Assembly: GCA_020853885.1 (NCBI GenBank)
Contig: JADYXZ010000006.1
Span: 118,775 to 182,774, forward strand
DNA length: 64,000 bases
Direction: 5' to 3'
From: Bradyrhizobiaceae bacterium
GTDB lineage: Bacteria; Pseudomonadota; Alphaproteobacteria; Rhizobiales; Xanthobacteraceae
Both the position numbers and the translations under genes were made by a program. How positions within the stretch are numbered: the first letter of the stretch is position 1; each line of letters opens with the position of its first letter. Under the pieces are notes generated by a model. It worked only from the letters and a program-made list of their open reading frames with translations, was not told the DNA's origin and did no database searches. This document shows positions 23,009-32,025 of the stretch, one piece after another.

Positions 23009-23650
23009 ATGCCCGCCTTCCACGAAATCACATTTCCGCTCGACGTGGCGCTGGGCGCCCGCGGCGGGCCGGAACGCCGCACCGAGATCGTCACCGTGGG
23101 CTCGGGCCGCGAGGAGCGTAACGCGCGCTGGGCGCATGCGCGGCGGCGCTGGAACGCCGGCTACGGCGTGAAGTCGCTCGATGCACTCTCCGCGGTGGTG
23201 GCGTTCTTCGAGGAGCGGCGCGGCCGGCTCTATGGCTTCCGCTGGCGCGACCGGCTCGATCATTCTTCGGCATTGCCCGGCGTCGCGCCTTCTTTTCAGG
23301 ACCAGGTGCTCGGCGTCGGTGACGGCGAGCGCGCGAGTTTCCAGCTCATCAAGACCTATGGCGCTGCGCACGCGCCCTATCAGCGCCCGATCGCGAAGCC
23401 GGTCGCCGGCACGATTCGCGTCGCAATCGACGGCGTGGAGGCGGAGGAGGGCGTCGACTTCGACAGCGACCCGGCAACGGGTCTCGTTGTGTTCCGCGCG
23501 GGCCACGAGCCGCCGGAAGGAGCGGAGGTCACGGCCGGCTTTCTGTTCGACGTGCCCGCGCGCTTCGATACGGATTTTCTTGAGGTCGATCTCGCAGCGT
23601 TCGCGGCGGGGGAGATTCCTTCGATTCCGATTGTTGAAATTCGTGTTTAA
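23009..23650 (+). CDS. GTA distal tail protein, DUF2460 (g12)
   Basis: A 213-residue DUF2460 protein: FHEITFPLDVALGARGGPERRTEIV, GREERNARWAHARRRWNAGYG, then FFEERRGRLYGFRWRD. It forms the ring at the tip of the tail tube. The ATG at 23009 is preceded in frame by a TTG at 23006; the ATG is preferred. Confidence 0.93.
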   Translation: MPAFHEITFPLDVALGARGGPERRTEIVTVGSGREERNARWAHARRRWNAGYGVKSLDALSAVVAFFEERRGRLYGFRWRDRLDHSSALPGVAPSFQDQVLGVGDGERASFQLIKTYGAAHAPYQRPIAKPVAGTIRVAIDGVEAEEGVDFDSDPATGLVVFRAGHEPPEGAEVTAGFLFDVPARFDTDFLEVDLAAFAAGEIPSIPIVEIRV

Positions 23651-23651
23651 C

Positions 23652-23737
23652 CCGCTCATTCCCGCGCAAGCGGGAATCCAGAGCGTCTTGCGCATTCTGT
23701 TGTGGCCCTAGGTCCCCGCTTTCGCGGGGACGAACGG
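23652..23737. repeat. CCGCTCATTCCCGC-type palindromic repeat
   Basis: Arms CGCTCATTCCCGCGCAAGCG and CGCTTTCGCGGGGACGAACG. Between g12 and g13. Confidence 0.85.
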
Positions 23738-23744
23738 AGACATA

Positions 23745-24635
23745 ATGCGAAATCTTCCTCCCGCGCTCGCCGCCCATCTCGCCTCCGGCGCTACGACGCT
23801 CTGCCGCTGCTGGCGGCTGACGCGCGGCGACGAAGTGGTCCAGGGCTTCACCGACCACGACGAGGATCTCGTCTTTGACGGCACCACGTTCCGCGCCGGC
23901 ACCGGCTTCGAAGGCACCGAGCTGGAAGCGCGCTTCGGGCTCTCCGTCACCGGCACGGAAGTCCACGGCGCGCTCGCGGCCGAGAGCCTGAACGAAGCCG
24001 ATCTCGCCGCCGGCCGCTACGATAACGCGAAGGTTGAGCTCTTCTTCGTCAACTGGGCGGAGGTGGAGCAGCGCCTGCTCCTGCGTGTCGGTCATCTTGG
24101 CGAGGTGCGGCGCGAGGGCGCCGCCTTCGCCGCCGAAGTGCGCGGGCTCGCTGCGCGCCTCAACGAAGAGCGCGGCCGCATCTATGCCGCGACCTGCGAC
24201 GCCGACCTCGGCGACGCGCGCTGCGGCGTCGATCTCGACGACCCCGCGCTACGCGGCGAGGGGAGCGTGCTTGCGGTCGAAGGCGGAAGCCTCATCCGCG
24301 TTGCCGGTCTCGACGCGTTCGCGGACGGCTGGTTCACGCGCGGCAAGCTCACGTTCTCCGCCGGGCCGAACGCCGGCCTCGCCGTCGAGGTGAAGGAGCA
24401 CCGTGCCGAAGCCGGCGAAGTGCGCCTTGCGCTCTGGCAGCAGATGCCGGCGCCCATCGCGGAGGGAGATTTGTTCGCAGTCACAGCCGGTTGCGACAAG
24501 CGATTCGAGACCTGCCGCAGCAAGTTCGCAAACGCGATCAACTTCCGCGGCTTCCCGCATATGCCGGGCAATGATTTCGTCGTCGCCTACACCGTGCCCG
24601 GCGAGCCGGGACACGACGGCAGCCCCGCACGCTGA
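23745..24635 (+). CDS. GTA baseplate hub, DUF2163 (g13)
   Basis: A 296-residue DUF2163 protein. It begins RNLPPALAAHLASGATTLCRCWRL and carries a C-terminal cysteine set: CDADLGDARC in the middle and AGCDKRFETCRSKF near the end. Related tail-tip proteins of the lambda L type bind an iron-sulfur cluster with such cysteines, so this hub probably does too. It joins the distal tail ring to the megatron. Confidence 0.92.
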   Translation: MRNLPPALAAHLASGATTLCRCWRLTRGDEVVQGFTDHDEDLVFDGTTFRAGTGFEGTELEARFGLSVTGTEVHGALAAESLNEADLAAGRYDNAKVELFFVNWAEVEQRLLLRVGHLGEVRREGAAFAAEVRGLAARLNEERGRIYAATCDADLGDARCGVDLDDPALRGEGSVLAVEGGSLIRVAGLDAFADGWFTRGKLTFSAGPNAGLAVEVKEHRAEAGEVRLALWQQMPAPIAEGDLFAVTAGCDKRFETCRSKFANAINFRGFPHMPGNDFVVAYTVPGEPGHDGSPAR

Positions 24636-24651
24636 CGCACGGCGGCTCCCT

Positions 24652-24858
24652 TCAGCGCCGCTTCTGCTTGAGCCCCGGTTTTTCGGCGACCCTGTTGATG
24701 ATCTCCGCGATGCGCCGGCGCACTTCGGGATCGTCGTAGCGGGGACGCGACAATTCCTCTTCTTCCGACGGCAGGCGCGAACGTTGTTGCCGCTTCAGGG
24801 CGTTGCGAAGCCACGCCCTGAATTCCGTGTCGGTTTCGTTTCTCGCGGCGCTCAACAT
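24652..24858 (-). CDS. small charged hypothetical protein, antisense in the GTA cluster
   Basis: A 68-residue protein rich in Arg, Glu and Lys, likely two helices (TEFRAWLRNALKRQQ and DPEVRRRIAEIINRVA). It lies on the opposite strand in the 322-base space between g13 and g14. No clear ribosome site, no recognised family. The composition is gene-like, but it could be chance. Confidence 0.35.
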   Translation of the reverse strand: MLSAARNETDTEFRAWLRNALKRQQRSRLPSEEEELSRPRYDDPEVRRRIAEIINRVAEKPGLKQKRR

Positions 24859-24957
24859 CGTTGCAAACCCATAACGTCTCAACGACTTAACGCAAATCCG
24901 CCGCAGCCGTTCCCGCCGCCGTGTGCCGGCCCCGCGGGCCACATATGCAGGGTTTAC

Positions 24958-25461
24958 ATGTCCGCGACGCGCGCATGCATCATCGCCGAGACGCGGAGCT
25001 GGATCGGCACGCCCTATCGCCACCAGGCTTCGCGCAAAGGTGTCGGCTGCGATTGTCTCGGGCTCGTGCGCGGCGTGTGGCGCGCGCTCTATGGCGCGGA
25101 ACCGGAATCGACGCCCGCCTATTCGCCCGACTGGGCGGAGGCGAGCGGCGAGGAGCAGTTGGCTGCGGCCGCGCGCCGTCACCTGATCGAGATCGCGCCT
25201 GCAGACGCGGAACCAGGCGACGTGCTCCTGTTCCGCTGGCGGCCGCACCTGCCGGCGAAGCACGCCGCAATCCTCGTCGCACCGGACCGGATGATTCATG
25301 CATACGACGGCGCGGCGATGGCCGAAGTCCACTATGCGCCGTTCTGGCTAAGGCGCGTCGCCTTCGCGTTCCGTCTTCCGGCGGTCGATCCGGGCCTATG
25401 TGGTAGTCGCAGAAGCGGTGCCGGAATTTTTGCGGTGCAATCATCCGGGGTCGAAGCTTGA
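24958..25461 (+). CDS. GTA tail cell-wall hydrolase, NlpC/P60 (g14)
   Basis: A 167-residue cysteine peptidase. The nucleophile is Cys33 in GVGCDCLGLVRGVW, followed by His in KHAAILVAPD and a third polar residue region near MIHAYDG. In GTAs it sits in the tail tip and opens recipient peptidoglycan. The last 20 residues after AFRLPAVDPG look like run-on past a usual family end. Start ATG at 24958; the long frame upstream is read-through of other sequence. Confidence 0.9.
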   Translation: MSATRACIIAETRSWIGTPYRHQASRKGVGCDCLGLVRGVWRALYGAEPESTPAYSPDWAEASGEEQLAAAARRHLIEIAPADAEPGDVLLFRWRPHLPAKHAAILVAPDRMIHAYDGAAMAEVHYAPFWLRRVAFAFRLPAVDPGLCGSRRSGAGIFAVQSSGVEA

Positions 25462-25516
25462 CCCCGAGCCTTCCTTCCGCTCGACTTAAAAAATCGGTGT
25501 GAAGGGGGAGGCCGAA

Positions 25517-26032
25517 ATGAGCGATACCAGCGGCAATTCCATTCGAGCGCAGAGTCAGTCGGCGCAGTCTCGGTCTTTATGGGCCATCGGCCTCGCGGTC
25601 CTGGGCTGGCTCGCCGTCATTGGCCTCATCTGGATGCTCGTTTCGGAGCGGGCAGCCCATCGCGAACAGGTCGCCAGGCTTGAGCAGACGCACGGCAACC
25701 TCGAAGAGGCGCGTGCGCGCGTTTCGGCAGCGATCGCGGAACTGGAAAAGGTCGATAAAGCGCGCGCGCAGGCGCAATCGGCGCTCGATGCCGGGCAGAA
25801 GCAACAGGCGGATATCCAGAAAAACCTGGATCAACTGACGCTCAATCGCGATACGCTCAACAAGGAGGTTACGCGCATCGAGCAGTCGCTCGCCGGATTG
25901 ACGCAGCAGGCGTCGGCGCGGGCGAAGGAGCTGACCGCAACGCAGCAGGAATTGCAGGCGGCCCGCCAGGAACTGGAGAAGCTGCGGAGCGAGGTCGCGA
26001 AGGAGGCGGCCAAGCCCGCAGGCTCGCAGTAA
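25517..26032 (+). CDS. membrane-anchored coiled-coil protein
   Basis: A 171-residue protein. Residues 1-21 are cytoplasmic and polar, 22-43 form one membrane helix (LWAIGLAVLGWLAVIGLIWML) and 44-165 form a long coiled coil rich in Gln, Glu and Ala with heptad spacing, probably periplasmic. GGGGGAGG precedes the start. No family recognised beyond a general resemblance to Hyphomicrobiales coiled-coil membrane proteins. It interrupts the usual g14-g15 junction. Confidence 0.65.
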   Translation: MSDTSGNSIRAQSQSAQSRSLWAIGLAVLGWLAVIGLIWMLVSERAAHREQVARLEQTHGNLEEARARVSAAIAELEKVDKARAQAQSALDAGQKQQADIQKNLDQLTLNRDTLNKEVTRIEQSLAGLTQQASARAKELTATQQELQAARQELEKLRSEVAKEAAKPAGSQ

Positions 26033-26058
26033 GCCGGTTGGTCGATCGCCGCTGCGCT

Positions 26059-26119
26059 AGGGTGCGATCGCTTCAGGTGGAAGCGAGAACGCTTTCACCT
26101 GAAGCGTGAATCCGACCCT
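26059..26119. repeat. single palindrome, copy 3 of covarying family
   Basis: Core GCTTCAGGTGGAAGCG faces its complement across AGAA with one mismatch. The left end is AGGGTGCGATCGC as in hairpin 1 of copy 2, but the right end GTGAATCCGACCCT is the complement of the start of hairpin 2, so this copy looks like a recombined or deleted form. Confidence 0.75.
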
Positions 26120-26141
26120 GGCAGAAAATTCCGAACCGAAA

Positions 26142-26174
26142 GGCCCCGGCCTCCGTGCCGGGGCTTTTGTTTTT
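26142..26174 (+). terminator. Rho-independent terminator before g15
   Basis: GCCCCGGC-CTCCGT-GCCGGGGC followed by TTTTGTTTTT. It ends the coiled-coil gene transcript, so the megatron gene needs its own promoter or read-through. Confidence 0.8.
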
Positions 26175-26238
26175 CGCCGTCATTCCGGGCCGGCGAGCTT
26201 CGCTCGCGCTCCGAATGACAAATAGGAAGTCCGTGGAA

Positions 26239-29200
26239 ATGGCCTCACTTCTTCTCTCCTTCGCCGGCGCTTCGCCCGGCGGCGTGCTTGGGCCTGCGGG
26301 CGCGCTCGCAGGGCGCGCAATCGGCGCGCTCGCCGGCGGCGCGATCGACCGCGCGCTGTTCGGCGACAACGCGCGGCGTCGGGTCGAAGGTCCGCGGCTG
26401 CAAGACCTCGATGTGATGAGCTCTACGGAAGGCGCGGCGATCCCGCGCCTCTACGGCCGCGCGCGGCTGTCGGGCCAGGTGATCTGGGCGACGCACCTGG
26501 AAGAAGTGATCTCGACGCGCACGGAAAGCGCGGGCGGCGGCAAGGGCGGCTCGGGCCCGCGCACCACGACGACCACCTATTCCTACTTCGCGAACTTCGC
26601 CGTCGGTCTGTGCGAAGGGCCGGTGGCGAAGATCGGCCGCGTGTGGGCCGACGGCAAGCCGCTTGATCTTTCCGGCCTGAACGTGCGCGTGCATCTCGGC
26701 ACCGAAGATCAGGTGCCCGACCCGCTGATCAACGCGAAGGAAGGCACCGACGCCGCACCCGCCTATCGCGGACTCGCGTATGTCGTGTTCGAGCGGCTGC
26801 CGCTCGAGAATTTCGGCAACCGCATCCCGCAGATTTCCGTCGAGGTGGTGCGGCCGGTCGGCCGGCTCGAACGCATGATCCGCGCGATCACGCTGATCCC
26901 GGGGTCGACCGAGTTCGGCTACGACACAGAGCCCGTCGTGCGCGCGCTCGGGCAGGGCGCCTACGCGCCGGAGAACCGGCACATCGCCTCCGCGCCGACC
27001 GACTGGGAAGCCTCGCTCGACGACCTGCAGGCGGTGTGTCCGAACCTGGAAAGCGTCTCGCTCGTGGTCGCCTGGTTCGGCAACGATCTGCGCGCGGGCG
27101 AGTGCCTCGTGCGGCCCGCGGTCGACAACGCTTCGAAACAGACGCAGGGCGGCACCTGGGCCGTCGCCGGGCGCACGCGCGCAAACGCGCCGGTGGTGAG
27201 CATGTATGACGGCCGCCCGGCGTTCGGCGGCACGCCGACCGACGCCTCGATCGTGCGCGCGATAGAGGACCTGCACGCCCGCGGGCTGCAGGTGACGTTC
27301 TATCCGTTCGTGATGATGGACGTTCCCGCGGAGAACGCGCTGCCCAATCCCTATACGGGCGAAGCCGGCCAGCCGCCTTATCCCTGGCGCGGGCAGATCA
27401 CCTGCGATCCCGCGCCCGGCCGGCCCGGCTCGCCCGACAGCACGAGTGCCGCGGCCTCGCAGGTCGCGAGCCTGTTCGGCACGGCGGCACCGGGGGATTT
27501 CAGCATCAATGGCACGAACGTCGTCTATTCCGGCCCGGACGAATGGAGCCTGCGCCGCATGATCCTGCACTACGCGCACCTCTGCGCGGCGGCGGGCGGC
27601 GTCGAGACCTTCATCATCGGCTCGGAGATGCAGGCGCTGACGCGCGTGCGCTCGGCAAGCGGCGTCTATCCGGCGGTGAGCGCGCTGATCGCGCTTGCCG
27701 AAGACGTGCGCGCGGTGCTCGGGCCGGAGACGGAGATTTCCTACGCCGCGAACTGGAGCGAATACGGCGCGCACATCGTCGACGCCGAAGCGCAGGAGGT
27801 GCGCTTCCCGCTCGATCCGCTCTGGGCCGCGGACGACATCGACTTCATCGGCATCGACTATTACGCGCCGCTCGCTGACTGGCGCGACGGCGCCGCGCAC
27901 CTCGACGCGGAGCTCGCGGAGTCGATCCACGATCCCGCTTATCTCCGCGCAAACCTTCGCGGCGGCGAGTTCTACGATTTCTATTACGTGGACGGTGATG
28001 CGCGGCGCGCGCAAACGCGCACGCCGATCGCGGACGAACCCTACGGCAAGCCGTGGATCTTCCGCGCCAAGGATCTGTGGCACTGGTGGTCCGCGTCCCA
28101 CTATGAGCGCGTCGACGGCGAGGAGTTGCCCGCGCCGACGCCCTGGGTGGCGGAGGGGAAGCCCATCCGCCTCACCGAAGTCGGCTGCCCGGCGGTGGAC
28201 AAGGGCGCAAACGAGCCCAACGTCTTTCCCGATGTGAAGTCGTCGGTCGGCGGCTATCCGAATTTCTCCAACCGCCGTCGCGACGACCTGATGCAGCGCC
28301 GCTACCTCGAAGCCGTGCACGCAGAGTTCGTTCCGGCCTTTGGCGCGGATGCAAGCAGCAACCCGGTCTCGTCCGTCTATGCCGGCCGCATGCTTGATCC
28401 CGGCCGCATCCATCCCTGGACCTGGGACGCGCGGCCGTACCCTGCGTTTCCGCTCGCCGCCGACGCCTGGGCCGACGGTCCGAACTGGGAGACGGGGCAT
28501 TGGCTGAACGGCCGGCTCGGTGCTGCGCCGCTCGACGATCTCGTGGCGGCGATCCTTGCCGATCACGGCTTTGCCGCCTTCGACAGCGCGCGGCTGCGCG
28601 GCGCGATCGACGGCTACGTGATCGACCGGCCCATGTCCGCACGTGCCGCGATTGAACCGCTCGCGCTCGCCTTCGGCTTCGACGCGGTGGAGGAGGGCGA
28701 GGCGATCGTCTTCCGCCCGCGCGGCGGCAAGCCGGTGGCGTCGCTCGTCGAGGACGAGCTGGTGGTCGAAGGCGAGCGCGCCGAATGCCGGCTCGTGCGC
28801 GCGCAGGAAACGGAGCTGCCGATCGAGATCGCGCTCGGCTTCACCGAGGTCGCCGGCGACTATCGCCGTGCCGCCGCCCGCTCGCGCCGCCTGGTCGGCG
28901 CAAGCCGCCGCGAGGCGCGCGCCGATCTCGCGATCGTCGCGAGCGACGCCGTGGTCGAGCGCGCCGCCGACATCTGGCTGCAGGACCTCTGGGCCGGGCG
29001 CGAGCGCGCGGAATTCGCGCTGCCGCCGAGCAGGATCGCGCTCTCGCCGGGCGATGTCGTGTCGCTCGAAGTGCGCGGCCGCGAACGGCTCGTGGAGATC
29101 GGCGAAGCCGTGGACGCGGGCGCCCGCGAAATCCGCGCCCGCACCATCGACCCGGAAATCTTCGCGGTGCCCGCGCGGCCGCCGCGGCCGGCGAATGTCG

Positions 29201-30147
29201 CCGTGCCCGCTGCCGCCGGTCCGCCCGAAGTGCTCGTGCTCGATCTGCCGGCGCTCGACGAGGAGGGCGAGCCCGCGCTGCAATACTTCGCGGTGCATGC
29301 GTCGCCCTGGCCCGGGGCGATCTCGATCTGGCGTTTGAGCGGCGAAAGCTACGAGCGCGTGGCGCTCGCGACCGTGCCGGCGGTGATCGGGGTAACGTTG
29401 GACGACCTTGCGCCGGGGCCGGCGCACCGCTGGGACAATGCGAACGCCTTTCGCGTGCGGCTTGCGGGCGGCGCGCTCACCGCGCAGGCGGAAAGCGCCG
29501 TGTTGAACGGCGCAAATGCTGCGGCGATCCGCAATTCGTCTGGCGACTGGGAAGTGATCCAGTTCGCCGGCGCAGAACTGGTCGGCGAGCGCACGTATTT
29601 GCTCTCGCGCCTGCTGCGCGGCCAGCTCGGCACCGACTGGACGCTGGGAGAGGCAATTCCGGAGGGTGCGCCGTTCGTGCTGCTCGATCGCGCGCTGGTG
29701 CCGGTGGCACGCAGCGTCGATCTGCTCGGCCGCGCGTTCAGCTATCGCGTGGGCCGCACGAGCGACGATGTCGGCAGCGCGAGCATGACGGAGCTCGATG
29801 CCGCGGTGACCGCGGCCGCGCTGCTGCCGTGGCCGCCCGCGCATCTGCGCGGCGAGCGTATCGCTGAGGGCGCGCAGCTTAAGTGGACGCGCCGCGCCCG
29901 CCGAGGCGACTCGTGGGAAGTTCTGGACGTGCCGCTCGACGAAAGCACGGAAGCCTATCGCGTCGAAATCTTCGATGGCGCGAATGTCGTGCGCACGATC
30001 GACACCGACACACCGCTCGCGTTCTACCCGAACGCCGACGAACTCGCCGACTTCGGCGCACCGCAGACCTCGCTCTCCATCCGCGTCGCCCAGCTCTCTG
30101 CCGTCGCCGGGCCGGGTAGGGCGCGCGAGGTGGTCATCTACCTCTAA
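26239..30147 (+). CDS. GTA megatron / host specificity protein (g15)
   Basis: A 1302-residue tail-tip protein. An N-terminal Gly/Ala-rich hydrophobic stretch (residues 1-45) is followed by MSSTEGAAIPRLYGRARLSGQVIWAT, typical of GTA gene 15. Residues about 430-730 form the GTA TIM-barrel domain (glycoside-hydrolase-like, with FIGIDYYAPLADW and WTWDARPYPAFP), then the phage-tail 3 domain and C-terminal strands ending IRVAQLSAVAGPGRAREVVIYL-like. It is the largest component and forms the penetration device. The ATG at 26239 is used because the upstream frame is repeat sequence. Confidence 0.95.
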   Translation: MASLLLSFAGASPGGVLGPAGALAGRAIGALAGGAIDRALFGDNARRRVEGPRLQDLDVMSSTEGAAIPRLYGRARLSGQVIWATHLEEVISTRTESAGGGKGGSGPRTTTTTYSYFANFAVGLCEGPVAKIGRVWADGKPLDLSGLNVRVHLGTEDQVPDPLINAKEGTDAAPAYRGLAYVVFERLPLENFGNRIPQISVEVVRPVGRLERMIRAITLIPGSTEFGYDTEPVVRALGQGAYAPENRHIASAPTDWEASLDDLQAVCPNLESVSLVVAWFGNDLRAGECLVRPAVDNASKQTQGGTWAVAGRTRANAPVVSMYDGRPAFGGTPTDASIVRAIEDLHARGLQVTFYPFVMMDVPAENALPNPYTGEAGQPPYPWRGQITCDPAPGRPGSPDSTSAAASQVASLFGTAAPGDFSINGTNVVYSGPDEWSLRRMILHYAHLCAAAGGVETFIIGSEMQALTRVRSASGVYPAVSALIALAEDVRAVLGPETEISYAANWSEYGAHIVDAEAQEVRFPLDPLWAADDIDFIGIDYYAPLADWRDGAAHLDAELAESIHDPAYLRANLRGGEFYDFYYVDGDARRAQTRTPIADEPYGKPWIFRAKDLWHWWSASHYERVDGEELPAPTPWVAEGKPIRLTEVGCPAVDKGANEPNVFPDVKSSVGGYPNFSNRRRDDLMQRRYLEAVHAEFVPAFGADASSNPVSSVYAGRMLDPGRIHPWTWDARPYPAFPLAADAWADGPNWETGHWLNGRLGAAPLDDLVAAILADHGFAAFDSARLRGAIDGYVIDRPMSARAAIEPLALAFGFDAVEEGEAIVFRPRGGKPVASLVEDELVVEGERAECRLVRAQETELPIEIALGFTEVAGDYRRAAARSRRLVGASRREARADLAIVASDAVVERAADIWLQDLWAGRERAEFALPPSRIALSPGDVVSLEVRGRERLVEIGEAVDAGAREIRARTIDPEIFAVPARPPRPANVAVPAAAGPPEVLVLDLPALDEEGEPALQYFAVHASPWPGAISIWRLSGESYERVALATVPAVIGVTLDDLAPGPAHRWDNANAFRVRLAGGALTAQAESAVLNGANAAAIRNSSGDWEVIQFAGAELVGERTYLLSRLLRGQLGTDWTLGEAIPEGAPFVLLDRALVPVARSVDLLGRAFSYRVGRTSDDVGSASMTELDAAVTAAALLPWPPAHLRGERIAEGAQLKWTRRARRGDSWEVLDVPLDESTEAYRVEIFDGANVVRTIDTDTPLAFYPNADELADFGAPQTSLSIRVAQLSAVAGPGRAREVVIYL

Positions 30148-30290
30148 CAAGTCATCGCCGGGCCGCGCCGCCCCACGCGCGAAGCGCGTGGCTAGGCGGC
30201 GCGAGACCCGGTGATCCACGTCTTCAATGCCTGCCGCTCGCCAGACGTGGATGGCCGGGTCTCGGCGCGCCAACTGCTCGCGTGCGCTCA

Positions 30291-30318
30291 GCCGAACTCG
30301 GGTTTACCCGAGTTCGGC
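30291..30318. repeat. perfect 12-bp palindrome, TTTA loop
   Basis: GCCGAACTCGGG-TTTA-CCCGAGTTCGGC. Related to 34590-34615 by one swapped base pair. Confidence 0.9.
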
Positions 30319-30329
30319 CACTCAAAGCG

Positions 30330-30357
30330 GTCGAAGTCGGATAAGTCCGACTTCGAC
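30330..30357. repeat. perfect 12-bp palindrome, TAAG loop
   Basis: GTCGAAGTCGGA-TAAG-TCCGACTTCGAC, 11 bases after the previous palindrome. Confidence 0.9.
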
Positions 30358-30404
30358 TGGCGCGCCGGCCCGGCCATGACGATTGAAATTGCTGAAGGAT
30401 CATC

Positions 30405-31277
30405 ATGCCCCAGTCCCCCAATCTCTCGCTCCCCTATCTCGAAGCCGGGCAGGCGCAGAAGCACGTCACGTTGAACGAGGCGCTGCGCGTGCTCGACGCC
30501 GTGACGCAGCTTGCGGTGCTGGCCGTGACCGCGACCCCGCCCGGTTCGCCGGCAAACGGCGAGCGGCACATCGTCGGCGCGGACCCGGGCGGCGCCTTCG
30601 CGGGACACGAGAAAGAGATCGCCGCCTGGCAGGACGGCGTCTGGGTCTTTCTCTCGCCGCAGCCCGGTTGGCGCGCGTGGGACGCGGATGAAGAGGAGCT
30701 GCTGGTCTGGACCGGCACCGAGTGGAGCGGCATCTCCGCGGGCGGTGGCGGCGGCAGCGGCGATGTGGAAGGGCCGGACGGCGGCGTCGCCGACGGCGAG
30801 CTCGCCGTGTTCGACGGCACGAGCGGCAAGGCGATCAAGAAGGACCGCGGCACCATCTCCCATCTCGGCGTCGGCGCGCCGTTCGACGATACCGACACGG
30901 ACACCTCGAACCGGCTCGTCGTGCGCACGAACCGCTCGGTCTTCTACGCGATCCCCGAAAGCGAGACGCCGGGCAGCGGCGACATCAAGATCCAGATCTC
31001 CAAGGAGGCCGGGGGCAACAGCGCCTCCTTCTTCTTCGCAACCAGCTTCTCCGGCCGCGCCGAGTTCGGCCTGGTCGAGAGCGACGACTTCAAGCTGAAG
31101 GTCTCGCCCGACGGCAGCGACTGGATCGAGGCGCTCGTGGTCGCGCCTGACACCGGCAAGGTGCGCCTGCCCGAGAACGACGTGGCCGAGATCGTGCTGC
31201 TCGCCGATCAGGCCGCCTACGACGCGCTCGATCCGCCCGACGCCGACACGCTCTACCTCGTGCCGGAGGAAGAATAA
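30405..31277 (+). CDS. GTA fibre/spike protein, DUF2793
   Basis: A 290-residue protein. Residues 1-110 are a DUF2793 domain: SPNLSLPYLEAGQAQKHVTLNEAL, then ERHIVGADPGGAFAGHE and WRAWDADEEELLVWTG. A Gly/Ser linker leads to a beta-rich C-terminal appendage with receptor-binding character. In RcGTA the DUF2793 fibre gene lies away from the main cluster; here it directly follows g15. Its stop overlaps the next start by one base. Confidence 0.85.
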   Translation: MPQSPNLSLPYLEAGQAQKHVTLNEALRVLDAVTQLAVLAVTATPPGSPANGERHIVGADPGGAFAGHEKEIAAWQDGVWVFLSPQPGWRAWDADEEELLVWTGTEWSGISAGGGGGSGDVEGPDGGVADGELAVFDGTSGKAIKKDRGTISHLGVGAPFDDTDTDTSNRLVVRTNRSVFYAIPESETPGSGDIKIQISKEAGGNSASFFFATSFSGRAEFGLVESDDFKLKVSPDGSDWIEALVVAPDTGKVRLPENDVAEIVLLADQAAYDALDPPDADTLYLVPEEE

Positions 31278-31993
31278 TGCCGCTTTATATCGGCGGGCAG
31301 CGCATCGCGCGTATCTACAAGGGCGCGCAGCCGATCGCGCGCGCCTATCGGGGCGCGGTCCCGGTATTCGCGATGGAGTCGGGCATCCCGCTCGATATTG
31401 TTCTCACCGATAACGCGATTCAGGATTCCGGCGCTTCCTCCTATACGTTCAATGGCCGCGATTCCGGAGGGGAGATCGACGACGACCTGTTCGTTCTCGC
31501 GATCACCTGGAGCGTCTCGGGAAGCACCACGCTGAATTCCGTCAGCATCGGCGGTGCATCGGCGGCCATCATCGGACAGGCGAACGGCGACAATACCGGC
31601 GTCGCGCTTGCTTTTCGCGTCGTTCCGTCGGGCTCCGGCATCGATCTTGGCTGGACGTTCTCCGGCACCGCGCCGACCCGTTCCGGCTTCGGCCTGTTCC
31701 GCCTCTCGAACGTCGAGAACGGAACGCCTGTCGACGCCGCGAACCCTGCGGGCGGCGCCAATGCCACGCGTTCGGTGAACATCGATGTGCCGAAGGACGG
31801 CGGGGCGATCGCCGTCGCCGTGAACGGCAGCAATCAGGTGATGAACTGGACCGGCGCGGCGCAGGCCTACGTCAACCTGCACGCGAACAATTCGCGTCAG
31901 GCGGGCGCGATCTTCCACAGCGATACGGCGCTGACAGACCACGCGATTCAGGTCACGCAATGCCGCGCGCTCATGGCGGCGGCGTGGCGATGA
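31277..31993 (+). CDS. phage/GTA appendage protein
   Basis: A 238-residue protein starting PLYIGGQRIARIYKGAQPIARAYRG, a short duplicated motif seen in phage tail or head appendage proteins that dock on other particle proteins. The rest is beta-rich with Gly, Ser and Asn (jelly-roll-like). It is translationally coupled to the DUF2793 gene (TAATG overlap) and likely forms a surface fibre with it. No specific family known to me. Confidence 0.65.
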   Translation: MPLYIGGQRIARIYKGAQPIARAYRGAVPVFAMESGIPLDIVLTDNAIQDSGASSYTFNGRDSGGEIDDDLFVLAITWSVSGSTTLNSVSIGGASAAIIGQANGDNTGVALAFRVVPSGSGIDLGWTFSGTAPTRSGFGLFRLSNVENGTPVDAANPAGGANATRSVNIDVPKDGGAIAVAVNGSNQVMNWTGAAQAYVNLHANNSRQAGAIFHSDTALTDHAIQVTQCRALMAAAWR

Positions 31994-32025
31994 CGATTAC
32001 ACTCCCACGTCGCGCTGCGGCCGGT

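Larger units (their letters stand above)
30151..30380. repeat. CGTCATSGCCGGG-type palindromic repeat with two inserted palindromes
   Basis: Outer ends GTCATCGCCGGGC and GCCCGGCCATGAC; inner GAGACCCGGTGATCCACGTC and GACGTGGATGGCCGGGTCTC. The right arm is interrupted by two perfect 12-bp hairpins (30291-30318 and 30330-30357). Confidence 0.8.

Noticed and set aside
26245..30273. A 1342-codon open frame on the minus strand
   Set aside because: It is the antisense of the megatron gene; high-GC codon bias keeps the opposite frame open. Its product is Arg/Ala/His-rich without any domain.
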